From contig NZ_JAHRGM010000024.1 in NCBI RefSeq assembly GCF_019097845.1, positions 434,001 through 498,000 of the forward strand: 64,000 bases of DNA. The letters run 5' to 3'. A model generated the notes under the pieces. That model worked only from the letters and a program-made list of their open reading frames with translations, made no database searches and had not been told where the DNA came from. Source of the stretch: Sphingobium sp. AS12 (lineage in GTDB: Bacteria; Pseudomonadota; Alphaproteobacteria; Sphingomonadales; Sphingomonadaceae). Shown here one piece after another: positions 1-8,865 of the stretch; positions within the stretch are counted from its first letter, which is position 1; each line of letters begins with the position of its first letter. The position numbers and the translations under genes are program-made.

Positions 1-1370
1 AGACCTACCCCGGCAATGTCACCAGCGCCGACGACGCCTATTATGACGCATCGGGCCTCCGCAAGGACTGGCTGGGCGCGATCGGCTTCACGACCCCGCT
101 GGGCGGACAAGCCAAGCTGAACCTCAAGGGCTATTACCACAACAACAGCGGCATGGGCCTGTGGGCGACCCCCTATGTCCCCAGCCCCAATGGCGTCCCC
201 ATGTCGGTGCGCACCACCGAATATGAAATGGACCGGATCGGCGGCTTCGGCAGCGTCGATTTCACGATCGGCCGCCAGACCCTGAACGTCGGCGCATGGT
301 ATGAAAATAACAAGTTCAACCAGGCCCGCCGCTTCTACGCCTTTGCCAGCCGCACGGAACCCGGCCTGTCGTTCCGCGACTATCCGAAGAACCCCTTCGC
401 GACGCAGTGGGAGTTCGACTTCACCACCGACACGTTCCAATATCATGTGCAGGACAAGATCGACCTTGGCATGGTGACGATCAACCTGGGGTGGAAGGGC
501 TTTTCGGTCACCAACAAGGCAGAGGCCGTCGTGCAGGCCAGCTTCCCGCAGGGCAAGATCAAGGCGCAGGACTGGTTCCAGCCCACCGCCGGTTTCGTCG
601 TGAAGGTCACCCCAGAAGCAGAAGTCTTTGGCGGTTTCAGCCAGTCGACCCGCGCCTTTGCCAGCGCCACCACGACCGGCCCCTTCTCGACCAACCAGGC
701 TGGTTTCGACGCGATCAAGGATGATCTGAAGCCCGAAGCCTCCGACACCTATGAACTGGGCCTGCGTTACAACACGACCATCTTCAACGGCACGCTGGGC
801 GCTTATCTGGTCAACTTCCGCAACCGCCTGCTCGCGGTGCAGGTCGGATCGGCGATCCAGGGCAACCCGTCGGCGCTCCAGAATGTCGGCGGCGTCCGCG
901 CCATCGGCGTCGAGGCCGCGGGCGACCTGAAGCTGGGCGGCGGCTTTGGCCTCTATGCCAGCTACAGCTACACCGACGCGACCTATCGCGACGATGTCGT
1001 GGACGGCAACGGCGTGCTGGTTGCGGCGATCAAGGACAAGACCGTGGTGGACAGCCCCAAGCATATGGCGCGCGGCGAGTTCAACTATGACGATGGCCAG
1101 CGCTTCTTCCGCGTCGGCCTCAACTATATGTCGCGCCGCTACTACAGCTACACCAACGACGCTTCGGTCCCCGGTCGCCTGATCGTCGACGCCTCGCTCG
1201 GCTATCGCTTCACCGACAAGCTCGAAGTCCAGTTCAACGCCACCAACCTGCTCGACAAACGCTATGTCGGCACGATCGGGTCGGGCGGCTTTGGCAATAG
1301 CGGCGACGCCCAGACCCTGCTGGTCGGCGCCCCGCAACAGTTCTTCGCCACGCTGAAGGCCGGGTTCTAA
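1..1370 (+). CDS. TonB-dependent receptor, C-terminal part (5' end outside window)
   Basis: The reading frame is open from base 3 of the window to a stop at 1370, about 455 residues with no start codon visible, so this is the C-terminal part of a larger protein. It reads as an outer-membrane beta-barrel: alternating aromatic strands, a TonB-receptor-like stretch near the end (LEVQFNATNLLDKRY) and a terminal Phe (LKAGF), the usual BAM-recognition signal. Such receptors import ligands such as iron chelates using TonB energy; the plug domain lies outside the window, so the ligand cannot be guessed. A secreted phosphodiesterase gene follows on the same strand after about 100 bp, which may hint at a phosphorylated substrate (inference). 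Confidence 0.92.
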   Translation, partial: TYPGNVTSADDAYYDASGLRKDWLGAIGFTTPLGGQAKLNLKGYYHNNSGMGLWATPYVPSPNGVPMSVRTTEYEMDRIGGFGSVDFTIGRQTLNVGAWYENNKFNQARRFYAFASRTEPGLSFRDYPKNPFATQWEFDFTTDTFQYHVQDKIDLGMVTINLGWKGFSVTNKAEAVVQASFPQGKIKAQDWFQPTAGFVVKVTPEAEVFGGFSQSTRAFASATTTGPFSTNQAGFDAIKDDLKPEASDTYELGLRYNTTIFNGTLGAYLVNFRNRLLAVQVGSAIQGNPSALQNVGGVRAIGVEAAGDLKLGGGFGLYASYSYTDATYRDDVVDGNGVLVAAIKDKTVVDSPKHMARGEFNYDDGQRFFRVGLNYMSRRYYSYTNDASVPGRLIVDASLGYRFTDKLEVQFNATNLLDKRYVGTIGSGGFGNSGDAQTLLVGAPQQFFATLKAGF

Positions 1371-1380
1371 ACAACAAGCT

Positions 1381-1454
1381 CCGTTCGTTTCGAGCGAAGT
1401 CGAGAAACGGCGCGCACAGCGTCATCCGCTTCTCGACACGCTCGAAGCGAACGG
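1381..1454. repeat. Imperfect inverted repeat (palindromic intergenic element)
   Basis: Two arms of about 30 bp (1381-1410 and 1426-1454) are near-complementary: CCGTTCG-TTCGAGCG-GTCGAGAA-CGG against its reverse complement, with three small differences, separated by about 15 bp. It fills the gap between the TonB receptor and the phosphodiesterase. It would fold into a long hairpin in RNA, and could limit read-through or be a REP-like mobile palindrome. Confidence 0.8.
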
Positions 1455-1471
1455 CAGTTGGGACAATCATC

Positions 1472-2815
1472 ATGAAAAAGACCGCGCTCCTCGCCACCGT
1501 CCTCGCCGCTTGCATCCCGGCAACGGCGCTGGCGAACCCCGTCCTCCTCATCTCGATCGACGGGCTCCGGCCCGGCGACGTGCTGGATGCGGACAAGCGC
1601 GGCCTTTCCCTCCCCAATCTGCGCCGCTTCGTGACGCAGGGCGCGCACGCATCGGGCGTCACCGGCGTGTTGCCGACACTGACCTATCCCAGCCACACGA
1701 CGCTGATGACTGGCGTAACCCCGGCCAGGCACGGCATCGTCGCCAATAACAGCTTCGATCCCACCGGCATCAATCAGGGCGGCTGGTACTGGTATGCGCA
1801 GGACATCAAGGTGCCGACCCTGTGGGAGGCCGCGACCAGGGCGGGCCTGTCCACCGGCAATATCCACTGGCCGGTCAGCGTCGCGGCGAAGGGCGTGACC
1901 TGGAACCTGCCGCAAATTTGGCGCACGGGTCATGCCGACGACGCCAAGCTAATCGATGCGCTGGCGACGCCGGGCCTGAAAGCCGAACTGGAGGCGAAAG
2001 TCGGCGCGCCCTACGCCATGGGCATTGACGAAAGCCTGCCCGGCGACCAGCTGCGCGGCCGTTTCGCCACCGCGCTGATCGCCGCGCACAAGCCGCAATT
2101 CCTGACCGTTTACCTCACCGCGCTCGACCATGAGCAACATGCCATGGGACCGGACACCCCAGCCGCCAGGGCGGTGCTGGAAAAGATCGACGCGATCGTC
2201 GGTGATCTGGTGGCCGCGGAAATGCAGGCCCATCCCGACGCCGTCATCGCGCTGGTCAGCGACCATGGTTTTGAAGCGACCCAAACAGCAATCAACCTCT
2301 ACCGCCCCTTCATCGACGCGGGCCTGATCACGCTCGACAAGGACGGCAAGGTCGCCTCCTGGCTGGCCATGCCCTGGATATCGGGCGGATCGACCGCGAT
2401 CATGCTCGCCCGGCCTGACGACGCGGCGCTGGCGGTGCGGGTGAAGGCGCTACTCGACACGCTCGCCGCCAATCCGGCCAACGGCATCGTCAGGATCGCT
2501 GACAAGGCGCAGATCGCCGCGATGGGCGGCAATCCGCAGGCGACCTATTACATCAACCTCACCCCCGGCTATGTCACCGACATCTATCGCGGGCCCACCG
2601 CGCCGGTGGTGGCCCGCAGCCCGGTCAAGGGGATGCACGGCTATTTCCCCGGTCCCGCCAATCTGCGCGCGACCTTCATGGTCATGGGAAAAGGCGTTGC
2701 GCGGGACAAGGATCTGGGCCTGATCGACATGCGCGCCATCGCGCCGACGCTGGCCAAGGTCATGGGCGCATCCCTGCCCGACGCGGACGCCGAAGCGCTT
2801 CCCCTCCAGCCATAG
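1472..2815 (+). CDS. Secreted alkaline phosphatase superfamily protein (nucleotide pyrophosphatase/phosphodiesterase-like)
   Basis: 447 aa. Residues 1-21 form a Sec signal peptide (MKKTALLATVL...ATALA). The mature protein has the metal-dependent alkaline-phosphatase fold: a metal-binding Asp at residue 30 in LISIDGLRP, a nucleophile Thr at about 71 in PTLTYPSHTTLMTG, TALDHEQHAMGP with Asp/His ligands, and LVSDHGFE. This arrangement matches the ENPP-type phosphodiesterase/pyrophosphatase family, which cleaves phosphodiester or pyrophosphate bonds in the periplasm. It starts 101 bp after a TonB-receptor gene, separated by an inverted repeat, and the two may scavenge phosphorylated compounds together (inference). 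The substrate cannot be told from sequence. Confidence 0.9.
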   Translation: MKKTALLATVLAACIPATALANPVLLISIDGLRPGDVLDADKRGLSLPNLRRFVTQGAHASGVTGVLPTLTYPSHTTLMTGVTPARHGIVANNSFDPTGINQGGWYWYAQDIKVPTLWEAATRAGLSTGNIHWPVSVAAKGVTWNLPQIWRTGHADDAKLIDALATPGLKAELEAKVGAPYAMGIDESLPGDQLRGRFATALIAAHKPQFLTVYLTALDHEQHAMGPDTPAARAVLEKIDAIVGDLVAAEMQAHPDAVIALVSDHGFEATQTAINLYRPFIDAGLITLDKDGKVASWLAMPWISGGSTAIMLARPDDAALAVRVKALLDTLAANPANGIVRIADKAQIAAMGGNPQATYYINLTPGYVTDIYRGPTAPVVARSPVKGMHGYFPGPANLRATFMVMGKGVARDKDLGLIDMRAIAPTLAKVMGASLPDADAEALPLQP

Positions 2816-2900
2816 GCAACGCTGCGTTTCCCGGCAGGGCGATGGACTTCGCCCCGCGCGCGGCATAGCTTCCGCGCCAGTCCATCCTGCCGGGGTTTTC

Positions 2901-4124
2901 ATGCAACGCTACAGCCTTGTCGCCATCATCCTGCACTGGGCGATCGCCGCCCTGCTCGCCTTCCAGATCAGCGTCGGCTGGGCGCTGGAAGATCTGGGTG
3001 CGCGGGGCTTTGCCCTCTATCAGTGGCACAAGTCGGTCGGCATCACGATTCTTGCGCTGACCCTGCTGCGGATCGTCGTGCGCTACTGGAAACCGCGCCC
3101 GGCCAAACTGGAGGGCGGCTGGCAGGGCGCGCTGGCGTCGGGCGTGCATGTCGGACTCTACGCCTTCATGCTGGGCGCGCCCCTGACCGGCTGGGCGCTG
3201 GTATCGACCGCCAAGGTCAAGGTGCCGACCCTGCTGTTCGGCGTCCTGCCCCTGCCCCATCTGCCGCTGCCCGCCAGCGCGCATGAACTGGCAGAGGGCA
3301 GCCATGGCCTGATCGCCTGGCTCGGCATCGCGCTGTTCCTGCTCCATGTCGCAGGCGCGCTGCGCCACCATTTTCTGATGCGCGACGGGCTGATCTGGCG
3401 GATGATACCGGGCCGTTCGACCGCGCTGCTGATCGCCCTGCCCGCGCTGATCCTGCTGGGTCTGGTCGTCGGCAAGGCGATCCTGCCCGCCCCCGCGCCA
3501 AAGGCCGCCGCCGCGGTCGAGGCCCCCGAAACGCCGGAAAATATCGCCGAACCCGCAAATGTCGTGGAGCCTGCACCAGACAACGCCGCCGCCAACGCCA
3601 CCGACGCCGCCCCGGAAGAACCCGTCGGACCGCCGCCTGCCTGGACCGTGCAACCTGGCGGCAAAATCGGCTTTTCCGTCGGCAATGATGGCCAGACGAT
3701 CAGCGGCAGCTTTGCCAAATGGACCGCCGCGATCGTCATGGACCCGGACCATCCCGAAAGCGCCGACATCAAGGTGACGATCGACATGGCCAGCGCCAGC
3801 GTCGGCGATGCTTATCAGGACGGGATGCTGCCCGGCGACGAATTTTTCGCCGTCGCCAGCCACCCTACCGCAACCTTCACCGCGAAGGGCGCGGAAAAAA
3901 CGGGCGCGAACGCCTATCGCGCCACCGGCACGCTCAGCCTCAAAGGCGTCGCGAAGCCCCAGACGATCCGCTTCACCCTGTCGGGCGACGGCGCGACCCG
4001 CAAGGTCAGCGGCGCTGCCACCATCGCCCGCGCCGCCTTTGGCGTCGGCAATGGCGAGAGCAGCGGCGGGCTGGCCCCGCAGGTGGCGCTGACCTTCGCC
4101 TTCACGGCCAGACAGAAGGATTGA
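2901..4124 (+). CDS. Cytochrome b561 - YceI domain fusion protein
   Basis: 407 aa. Residues 1-200 are a four-helix cytochrome b561 domain with candidate haem His residues in the helices (ILHWAIAA, YQWHKSVG, GVHVGLY, HVAGALRHHF). A proline/alanine/acid-rich linker (about 195-250) leads to a periplasmic YceI-like lipocalin domain (about 255-405: GKIGFSVGNDGQTISGSF, SGAATIARAAFGVG). b561 proteins pass electrons between quinol and periplasmic partners; YceI folds bind isoprenoid or quinone-like lipids. Fusing them suggests membrane redox chemistry on a lipid-bound quinone (inference). It stands between the phosphodiesterase and a small secreted protein, all on the same strand. Confidence 0.9.
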   Translation: MQRYSLVAIILHWAIAALLAFQISVGWALEDLGARGFALYQWHKSVGITILALTLLRIVVRYWKPRPAKLEGGWQGALASGVHVGLYAFMLGAPLTGWALVSTAKVKVPTLLFGVLPLPHLPLPASAHELAEGSHGLIAWLGIALFLLHVAGALRHHFLMRDGLIWRMIPGRSTALLIALPALILLGLVVGKAILPAPAPKAAAAVEAPETPENIAEPANVVEPAPDNAAANATDAAPEEPVGPPPAWTVQPGGKIGFSVGNDGQTISGSFAKWTAAIVMDPDHPESADIKVTIDMASASVGDAYQDGMLPGDEFFAVASHPTATFTAKGAEKTGANAYRATGTLSLKGVAKPQTIRFTLSGDGATRKVSGAATIARAAFGVGNGESSGGLAPQVALTFAFTARQKD

Positions 4125-4231
4125 GGCGGAGCGTTCCGGGCATCAGTCGTCCGGGTTGGACAGGCGCGGACGCTGGCGGCACTATCGCACCAAGCCCAGC
4201 CGCTTTGACTGACAGAAAGTGTCCGCCCTTC

Positions 4232-4588
4232 ATGCGCCTGTTATTGATCGCCCTCGTCGCAGCGGCGGCAACTCCCGTCTCCGCAGCGCCCACCAGCGGT
4301 AGCGCCTTCATGTTCGAAAGCGGCACATCGCTCCTCGCCAAATGCCGCAACAAGGCGCCCGAATATGCGCTGGCCTGCACCGCCTATATCGTCGGCGTGG
4401 TCGATGGCATTCGCAAGGACAGCTTCATCGGCCGGGGTCGCCCGATCTGCTGGCCGGACAAGATGAGCGCGGACGACGCCCGCCGCACCGTCGTCGCCTA
4501 TCTCGAACGCTGGCCCGACCAGCGGCGCGGCCCCGCCTCCGTGCTGGTCAGCGTGGCGCTTAACGACCGCTATCCATGCCAGAAATAG
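4232..4588 (+). CDS. Rap1a/Tai-like small secreted protein
   Basis: 118 aa with a signal peptide (MRLLLIALVAAAATPVSA). The mature part has the spacing of the Rap1a/Tai family: a Cys in LLAKCRN, CTAYIVGVVDG, a Cys in PICWPDK and a C-terminal YPCQK. Known family members neutralise type VI secretion amidase effectors in the periplasm, but many homologues stand alone and have no proven immunity role. No effector or T6SS gene lies nearby. The start at 4232 was chosen because it gives a clean signal peptide; the open frame extends further upstream over the cytochrome gene without coding sense. Confidence 0.75.
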   Translation: MRLLLIALVAAAATPVSAAPTSGSAFMFESGTSLLAKCRNKAPEYALACTAYIVGVVDGIRKDSFIGRGRPICWPDKMSADDARRTVVAYLERWPDQRRGPASVLVSVALNDRYPCQK

Positions 4589-4716
4589 CCGCTCGATCAG
4601 TCTGATCGAAAGGATCATTGCGCATGGGCCACGCAAGACTGCTATAAACTTGCCTTGAACGGCGCGGCGGCGTAGGTGCGGCCCCTGTTTTTTTGGTTCA
4701 TTTTAGGAGACTCGTC

Positions 4717-6087
4717 GTGGCGGCGAAATGGACGCCGGATAGCTGGCGCGCGCACAAGGGCATTCAGATGCCCGCTTACAGGGACACGCAGGCGCTGGCC
4801 GCCGTGGAGGCCCAGCTCGGCCAGTTTCCGCCGCTCGTCTTTGCAGGCGAGGCGCGCAACCTGAAAACGGACCTGGCCAGGGTCGCGGCCGGCGAAGCCT
4901 TCCTGTTGCAGGGCGGCGATTGCGCCGAAAGCTTTGCCGAGTTCCACCCGAACAATATCCGCGACACCTTCCGCGTGCTGCTCCAGATGGCGGTCGTGCT
5001 GACCTTCGCCTCGAAGCTGCCGGTGGTGAAGGTCGGCCGCATGGCGGGCCAGTTCGCCAAGCCCCGCTCGGCCGATACCGAAGTCATCGGCGGGGTCGAG
5101 CTGCCCAGCTATCGCGGCGACAATGTCAACGACATCGCCTTCACCGCGGAAGGGCGCGAGCCGGACCCGCAGCGCATGGTGCAGGCCTATAACCAGTCGG
5201 CGGCGACGCTCAACCTGCTGCGCGCCTTCTCGACCGGCGGCTATGCCAGCCTGGATCGCGTCCATGGCTGGATGCTCGATTTCATGGGGCGTAGTCCGTG
5301 GGCGGCAAAGTTCGAACAGATGGCCGACCAGATCGGCCAGGCGCTCGACTTCATGCGCGCCTGCGGCCTGTCGGCGGAAACCGTGCCGCAGCTTGGCGGG
5401 ACCAGCTTCTACACCAGCCATGAAGCGCTGCTGCTGCCGTTCGAACAGGCGCTGACCCGGCAGGACAGCCTGACCGGCGACTGGTATGACACGTCCGCCC
5501 ATATGCTGTGGATCGGCGACCGCACCCGTTTCGAAGGGTCGGCCCATGTCGAATATCTGCGCGGCATCGGCAATCCGATCGGCATGAAGTGCGGCCCCAG
5601 CCTGGAGCCGGACGCGCTCATCCGCCTGCTCGACCTGCTCAACCCGTCGCGCGAAGCCGGGCGCATCACGCTCATCACCCGCTATGGCCATGACAAGATC
5701 GAGGCGGGCCTGCCCAAGCTGGTCCGCGCCGTCATGCGCGAAGGCCATCCGGTGGTCTGGTCCTGCGACCCGATGCACGGCAATGTCGTCAAGGCGGCCA
5801 ATGGCTACAAGACGCGGCCGTTCGAGCGCATCCTGGCCGAAGTGCGCGGCTTCTTCGCCGTCCACCGCGCCGAAGGCAGCTTTGGCGGCGGCATCCACGC
5901 CGAAATGACCGGCCAGAACGTCACCGAATGCACCGGCGGCGCCATCGCCATCACCGACGAAGGCCTCGCCGACCGCTACCACACCCATTGCGACCCGCGC
6001 CTGAACGCGGCGCAAAGCCTGGAAATGGCCTTCCTGCTGGCCGAAATGCTGAACGAAGAACTGAAAGAACGCCGCGCCGCGGCGTGA
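4717..6087 (+). CDS. 3-deoxy-7-phosphoheptulonate synthase, class II
   Basis: 456 aa from a GTG at 4717, six bases after AGGAGA; an in-frame TTG at 4693 lies upstream of that ribosome site and was rejected. The enzyme condenses phosphoenolpyruvate and erythrose 4-phosphate into DAHP, the first step of the shikimate pathway. Class II (plant/actinobacterial type) hallmarks are [11 protein letters not shown] near residue 70, [21 protein letters not shown], and WSCDPMHGN, with the metal-binding Cys, His, Glu and Asp of this family. It stands alone, with no other aro genes adjacent; a repeat-rich gap follows. Confidence 0.97.
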   Translation: MAAKWTPDSWRAHKGIQMPAYRDTQALAAVEAQLGQFPPLVFAGEARNLKTDLARVAAGEAFLLQGGDCAESFAEFHPNNIRDTFRVLLQMAVVLTFASKLPVVKVGRMAGQFAKPRSADTEVIGGVELPSYRGDNVNDIAFTAEGREPDPQRMVQAYNQSAATLNLLRAFSTGGYASLDRVHGWMLDFMGRSPWAAKFEQMADQIGQALDFMRACGLSAETVPQLGGTSFYTSHEALLLPFEQALTRQDSLTGDWYDTSAHMLWIGDRTRFEGSAHVEYLRGIGNPIGMKCGPSLEPDALIRLLDLLNPSREAGRITLITRYGHDKIEAGLPKLVRAVMREGHPVVWSCDPMHGNVVKAANGYKTRPFERILAEVRGFFAVHRAEGSFGGGIHAEMTGQNVTECTGGAIAITDEGLADRYHTHCDPRLNAAQSLEMAFLLAEMLNEELKERRAAA

Positions 6088-6398
6088 TTTACGCCCCTCC
6101 CGCAAGCGAGCGTCGGGTCGGTCATGCCCCCGGCATGACCTGAACAGTCCGGGGGACTGTTCACCCGCCGCTGGGCAGCGAGACTTGGGCGCGCAGCGCC
6201 TTAGTCGCAGCGGGGTGGGCCAACGCAACCTCGCGCAAGCCCACCCCCTAACTCCCTCCCGCCTGCGGGAGGGGGGATGCGCGCTACAGAAATCCACTAT
6301 TTTTCACGGACGATCGTTTCTGGCTGAATTGGGTGCATTTGCGACGGTCCGCTTATGGGCTAGCATCGCAAGGTCGGCATCACCGATATAGGCAATAT
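6088..6398. other. 311-bp intergenic region rich in palindromes
   Basis: No convincing gene. It holds the tandem hairpins at 6120-6162, a CTCCCGC/GCGGGAG palindrome near 6256-6275, and at 6316-6350 a segment resembling one at 50752-50788 (GTTTCTGGCTGA-TTGGGTG). The last ~40 bp presumably hold the start signals of the next small gene; no promoter is obvious. Confidence 0.6.
6120..6162. repeat. Two tandem perfect hairpins in the intergenic region after DAHP synthase
   Basis: GGTCATGCC (6120-6128) pairs with GGCATGACC (6132-6140) across a CCC loop; one base later GAACAGTCC (6142-6150) pairs with GGACTGTTC (6154-6162) across GGG. Two perfect 9-bp stems in a row. They may act together as a transcription stop, or be part of a palindromic repeat element. 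Confidence 0.75.
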
Positions 6399-6728
6399 AT
6401 GAGCTATCGGATATTCTATTACCACGGCGCTGAACTTGGCCTAGCTACGAAAGTGGCAAAGGGCGTTCTGGAAATCGACAACAAGGCCATTGCCATTAAA
6501 TCAGGCGGCAATTCTTATCACATTGCATTCCACGATGTTGAGGATGTCGAACTGATCCGCCTCCACAAGATCGGCCGCGTCATTCGCTTGAAGCATGGAG
6601 ATGGCACGCATTTCTTATCCGTCGTTCGGTTCATGGTCGGGCAGTTCGCGCTAATCAATTTCCTTGCGACTGGCAGGGTGTTCAATCGGATACAAAACGC
6701 CGTGAACAGCAAACATAATCAGGCCTGA
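6399..6728 (+). CDS. Small hypothetical protein
   Basis: 109 aa from ATG at 6399. I do not recognise it. Short beta-strand-like segments (GVLEIDNKAIAIKSGG, HIAFHDVEDVELIR, RVIRLKHGDGTHFLSVVRF) followed by a helix (FNRIQNAVNSK) resemble a bacterial PH-like domain, but that is only a shape guess. Its base composition is lower in GC than the flanking genes, and it lies among repeats, which fits recent acquisition. It is convergent with the small gene at 6794-7066. Confidence 0.65.
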   Translation: MSYRIFYYHGAELGLATKVAKGVLEIDNKAIAIKSGGNSYHIAFHDVEDVELIRLHKIGRVIRLKHGDGTHFLSVVRFMVGQFALINFLATGRVFNRIQNAVNSKHNQA

Positions 6729-6793
6729 CTTGTCTGCTACTGGAGATTAAGCCTGTTTCAATGAGTGACCGTTTCTGGTCGACACCAGCCGAG

Positions 6794-7066
6794 TTATGCT
6801 GAGCGCACCATGTGCGTCAGGATCAAGCGGCTTTCGACCATTCCACTCCAACACCATACCCCGGAGAGACTTTCGACAGCCGTAAGGTCATCCTTTCGTG
6901 CGGCTGCCTCGTAGGCGATTAAAAGGGAATCTCCCCCCATCGGCTTCTCGCGCCGAAGCACCTCACTCCACGCAATGAGCGCTTGCTCTTCGTCGGTAGC
7001 ATGAACCTGCGACAGAAATGTTCCGCCATCAAATTCGCACATGATCGTGAAACGCTGAGCGGTCAT
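6794..7066 (-). CDS. Small hypothetical protein
   Basis: 90 aa, reverse strand. Not recognised. It has a globular, soluble composition with acidic patches, an alpha-beta look (RFTIMCEFDGGTFLSQV, then EEQALIAWSEVLRRE) and tryptophans near the end (GVWCWSGMV). No clear ribosome site precedes the ATG at 7066. Small size, accessory surroundings and lower GC suggest a lineage-specific gene; an immunity-type protein is possible but unsupported. Confidence 0.5.
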   Translation of the reverse strand: MTAQRFTIMCEFDGGTFLSQVHATDEEQALIAWSEVLRREKPMGGDSLLIAYEAAARKDDLTAVESLSGVWCWSGMVESRLILTHMVRSA

Positions 7067-7142
7067 GATATCTGGTTAGCGTCCGCTTCTAGCCAACGCA
7101 ATTGGCGCGTCTCAGGGCAACTTCTGGTCGTTTGCGGCCCCC

Positions 7143-7685
7143 TCACCCAACCTCGCACCATTCCCCCGCCTGCACCCCTTCCAGCGTCCATTCGCCAATC
7201 GCCCAGCGCACCAGCCTGAGCGTCGGATGCCCGACCGCTGCCGTCATGCGCCGCACCTGCCGGTTCTTGCCCTCCCTTATCGTCAGGCTGATCCAGCAGT
7301 CGGCCACGGTCTTGCGGAAGCGCACCGGGGGATCGCGGGGCCAGAGCGCCGGGTCGTCGATCCGTTCGACCTCGGCGGGCAAGGTCCGCCCGTCTTTCAA
7401 GGTCACCCCGCGCCGCAGCGCGTCGAGCGCTGCCTCGTCCGGTTCGCCCTCCACTTGCGCCAGATAGGTTTTGGGCATTTTGAAGCGCGGGTCGGCGATC
7501 CGCGCCTGCAAGCGGCCATCATCGGTCAGCAGCAACAGCCCTTCGCTGTCCGTGTCCAGCCGCCCGGCGGGATAGACGCCCGGCACATCGACAAAATCCT
7601 TGAGCGTCTGCCGCTCCGGGCCATTGGCTTCGGGGGTGAACTGGCACAGGACGTTGAAGGGCTTGTTGAACAATATCAGCGTCAT
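7143..7685 (-). CDS. rluE: 23S rRNA pseudouridine synthase RluE
   Basis: 180 aa. RluE makes one pseudouridine in helix 90 of 23S rRNA (position 2457 in E. coli). The match is clear: [12 protein letters not shown] at the start, [17 protein letters not shown] with the catalytic Asp, KTYLAQVEG, and [18 protein letters not shown] near the end. Like other RluE proteins it lacks an S4 domain. It begins three bases after the stop of the L16-hydroxylase gene, so the two are probably cotranscribed as a ribosome-modification pair. Confidence 0.93.
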   Translation of the reverse strand: MTLILFNKPFNVLCQFTPEANGPERQTLKDFVDVPGVYPAGRLDTDSEGLLLLTDDGRLQARIADPRFKMPKTYLAQVEGEPDEAALDALRRGVTLKDGRTLPAEVERIDDPALWPRDPPVRFRKTVADCWISLTIREGKNRQVRRMTAAVGHPTLRLVRWAIGEWTLEGVQAGEWCEVG

Positions 7686-7688
7686 GGC

Positions 7689-8828
7689 CTAAAATTCTTC
7701 CTCAAATGCCAGGCTGCCCTGGTTGACCAGCGCAGTGAGCAACGTCAGCCCGGCATCGGACGGATCAACGCTCACATGATCCTGCGCGCAGAGCGTTTCG
7801 GCCAGCGCCGCCACGTCGCCCGCACAATCGAAACATTCGCCATCGACGAACAGCAGCAGACCCGCCCCCTGCCGCACGAAGGAAAAGCGGCTCGCGGGAT
7901 TGCGGCACAGCGCCGCGCCCTGCGCCAGCATCGCCGCGACATCGCCCGCTTCCATCGGCTCTTCGGGTCGCCAGTCGGTATCGGGATATTTGGGGCTGCT
8001 GCTATACTGGCCGAACCAGCGGGCAAAGGCGTCGCGATCGGCCAGCGCGGCCGTCACCAGCCCGTGCAGCCGGTCGATCGCGGCAGGCGCGATTTCGCCC
8101 GGATTGGCCTGCCGCGCCAGATCGGGGTCGGCATAGCGATCCTCGTCCGGCATCGCGTCCACCAGCGTCTCGGACCAATGTTCGACCAGCTCGGCGCGCG
8201 ACGGCGCGCGGAAGCCGACCGAATAGGTCATGCAATCATCCCCCACCGCCACGCCATGATGCGCGACGCGCGGCGGCACATAAAGAATGTCGCCCGGCTC
8301 CAATATCCATTCCTGTTCCGGTACGAAATCGGCGATCAGCCGCAGATCGTCATGCGGCAAAAGCGGCGTTCTGGAATCGCACAGGCCGCCCACCTGCCAG
8401 CGGCGGCGGCCCAGCCCCTGCACCAGAAACACGTCATATTGGTCGAAATGCGCGCCCACCCCGCCGCCATCGGTGGCGTAGCTGACCATGACATCGTCGA
8501 TCCGCCAGTTGGGGACGAAGCGAAACGGGTCGATCAACGCCGCGACCTGCGGCACATGATGGTCCACCGCCTGCACCAGCAATGTCCAGGGCCGCCCGCC
8601 CAGCTGGCCAAAGCGGGTTTCGGGCAACGGCCCGCTCTCCATCGCCAGCCGATCATCGCCCAGCGTGATGAGCCGCGATTCCACGCCCTCCTCACACGCC
8701 AGCCCCGCCAGCTCATCCGGCTCCAGCGGATTGCGCCACTCCCCCCAAGGGTTGCGGATGAGCAGCGGCTTCTTCTGCCAATAGTCGCGCAGGAACAGGG
8801 CGGGATCGAAATGGGAAAGCTGCATCAC
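7689..8828 (-). CDS. roxA: JmjC/cupin ribosomal protein L16 arginine hydroxylase (RoxA/YcfD type)
   Basis: 379 aa. Fe(II)/2-oxoglutarate oxygenase that hydroxylates an Arg of ribosomal protein L16 in known homologues. Seen: the N-terminal FLRDYWQKKPLLIRN signature, the HxD metal motif in GAHFDQYDVFLVQG, the distal His region in EPGDILYVPPRVAHHG, and SVGFRAPSRAEL, followed by a C-terminal winged-helix-like part. The length fits the YcfD family. The start MMQLSHF leaves one-codon uncertainty. It overlaps nothing and is followed immediately by rluE. Confidence 0.9.
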   Translation of the reverse strand: MMQLSHFDPALFLRDYWQKKPLLIRNPWGEWRNPLEPDELAGLACEEGVESRLITLGDDRLAMESGPLPETRFGQLGGRPWTLLVQAVDHHVPQVAALIDPFRFVPNWRIDDVMVSYATDGGGVGAHFDQYDVFLVQGLGRRRWQVGGLCDSRTPLLPHDDLRLIADFVPEQEWILEPGDILYVPPRVAHHGVAVGDDCMTYSVGFRAPSRAELVEHWSETLVDAMPDEDRYADPDLARQANPGEIAPAAIDRLHGLVTAALADRDAFARWFGQYSSSPKYPDTDWRPEEPMEAGDVAAMLAQGAALCRNPASRFSFVRQGAGLLLFVDGECFDCAGDVAALAETLCAQDHVSVDPSDAGLTLLTALVNQGSLAFEEEF

Positions 8829-8865
8829 CAGCCCTTGCCCCTATCCGCCCCCGCTGTCAAAACCC

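Noticed and set aside
4642-6297. 551-aa frame opposite DAHP synthase
   Set aside because: Antisense, no family features, and covers the whole of a clear enzyme gene.
6088-6398. tRNA or small RNA gene in the repeat-rich gap
   Set aside because: No cloverleaf or CCA-type end; the structure is explained by hairpin repeats.
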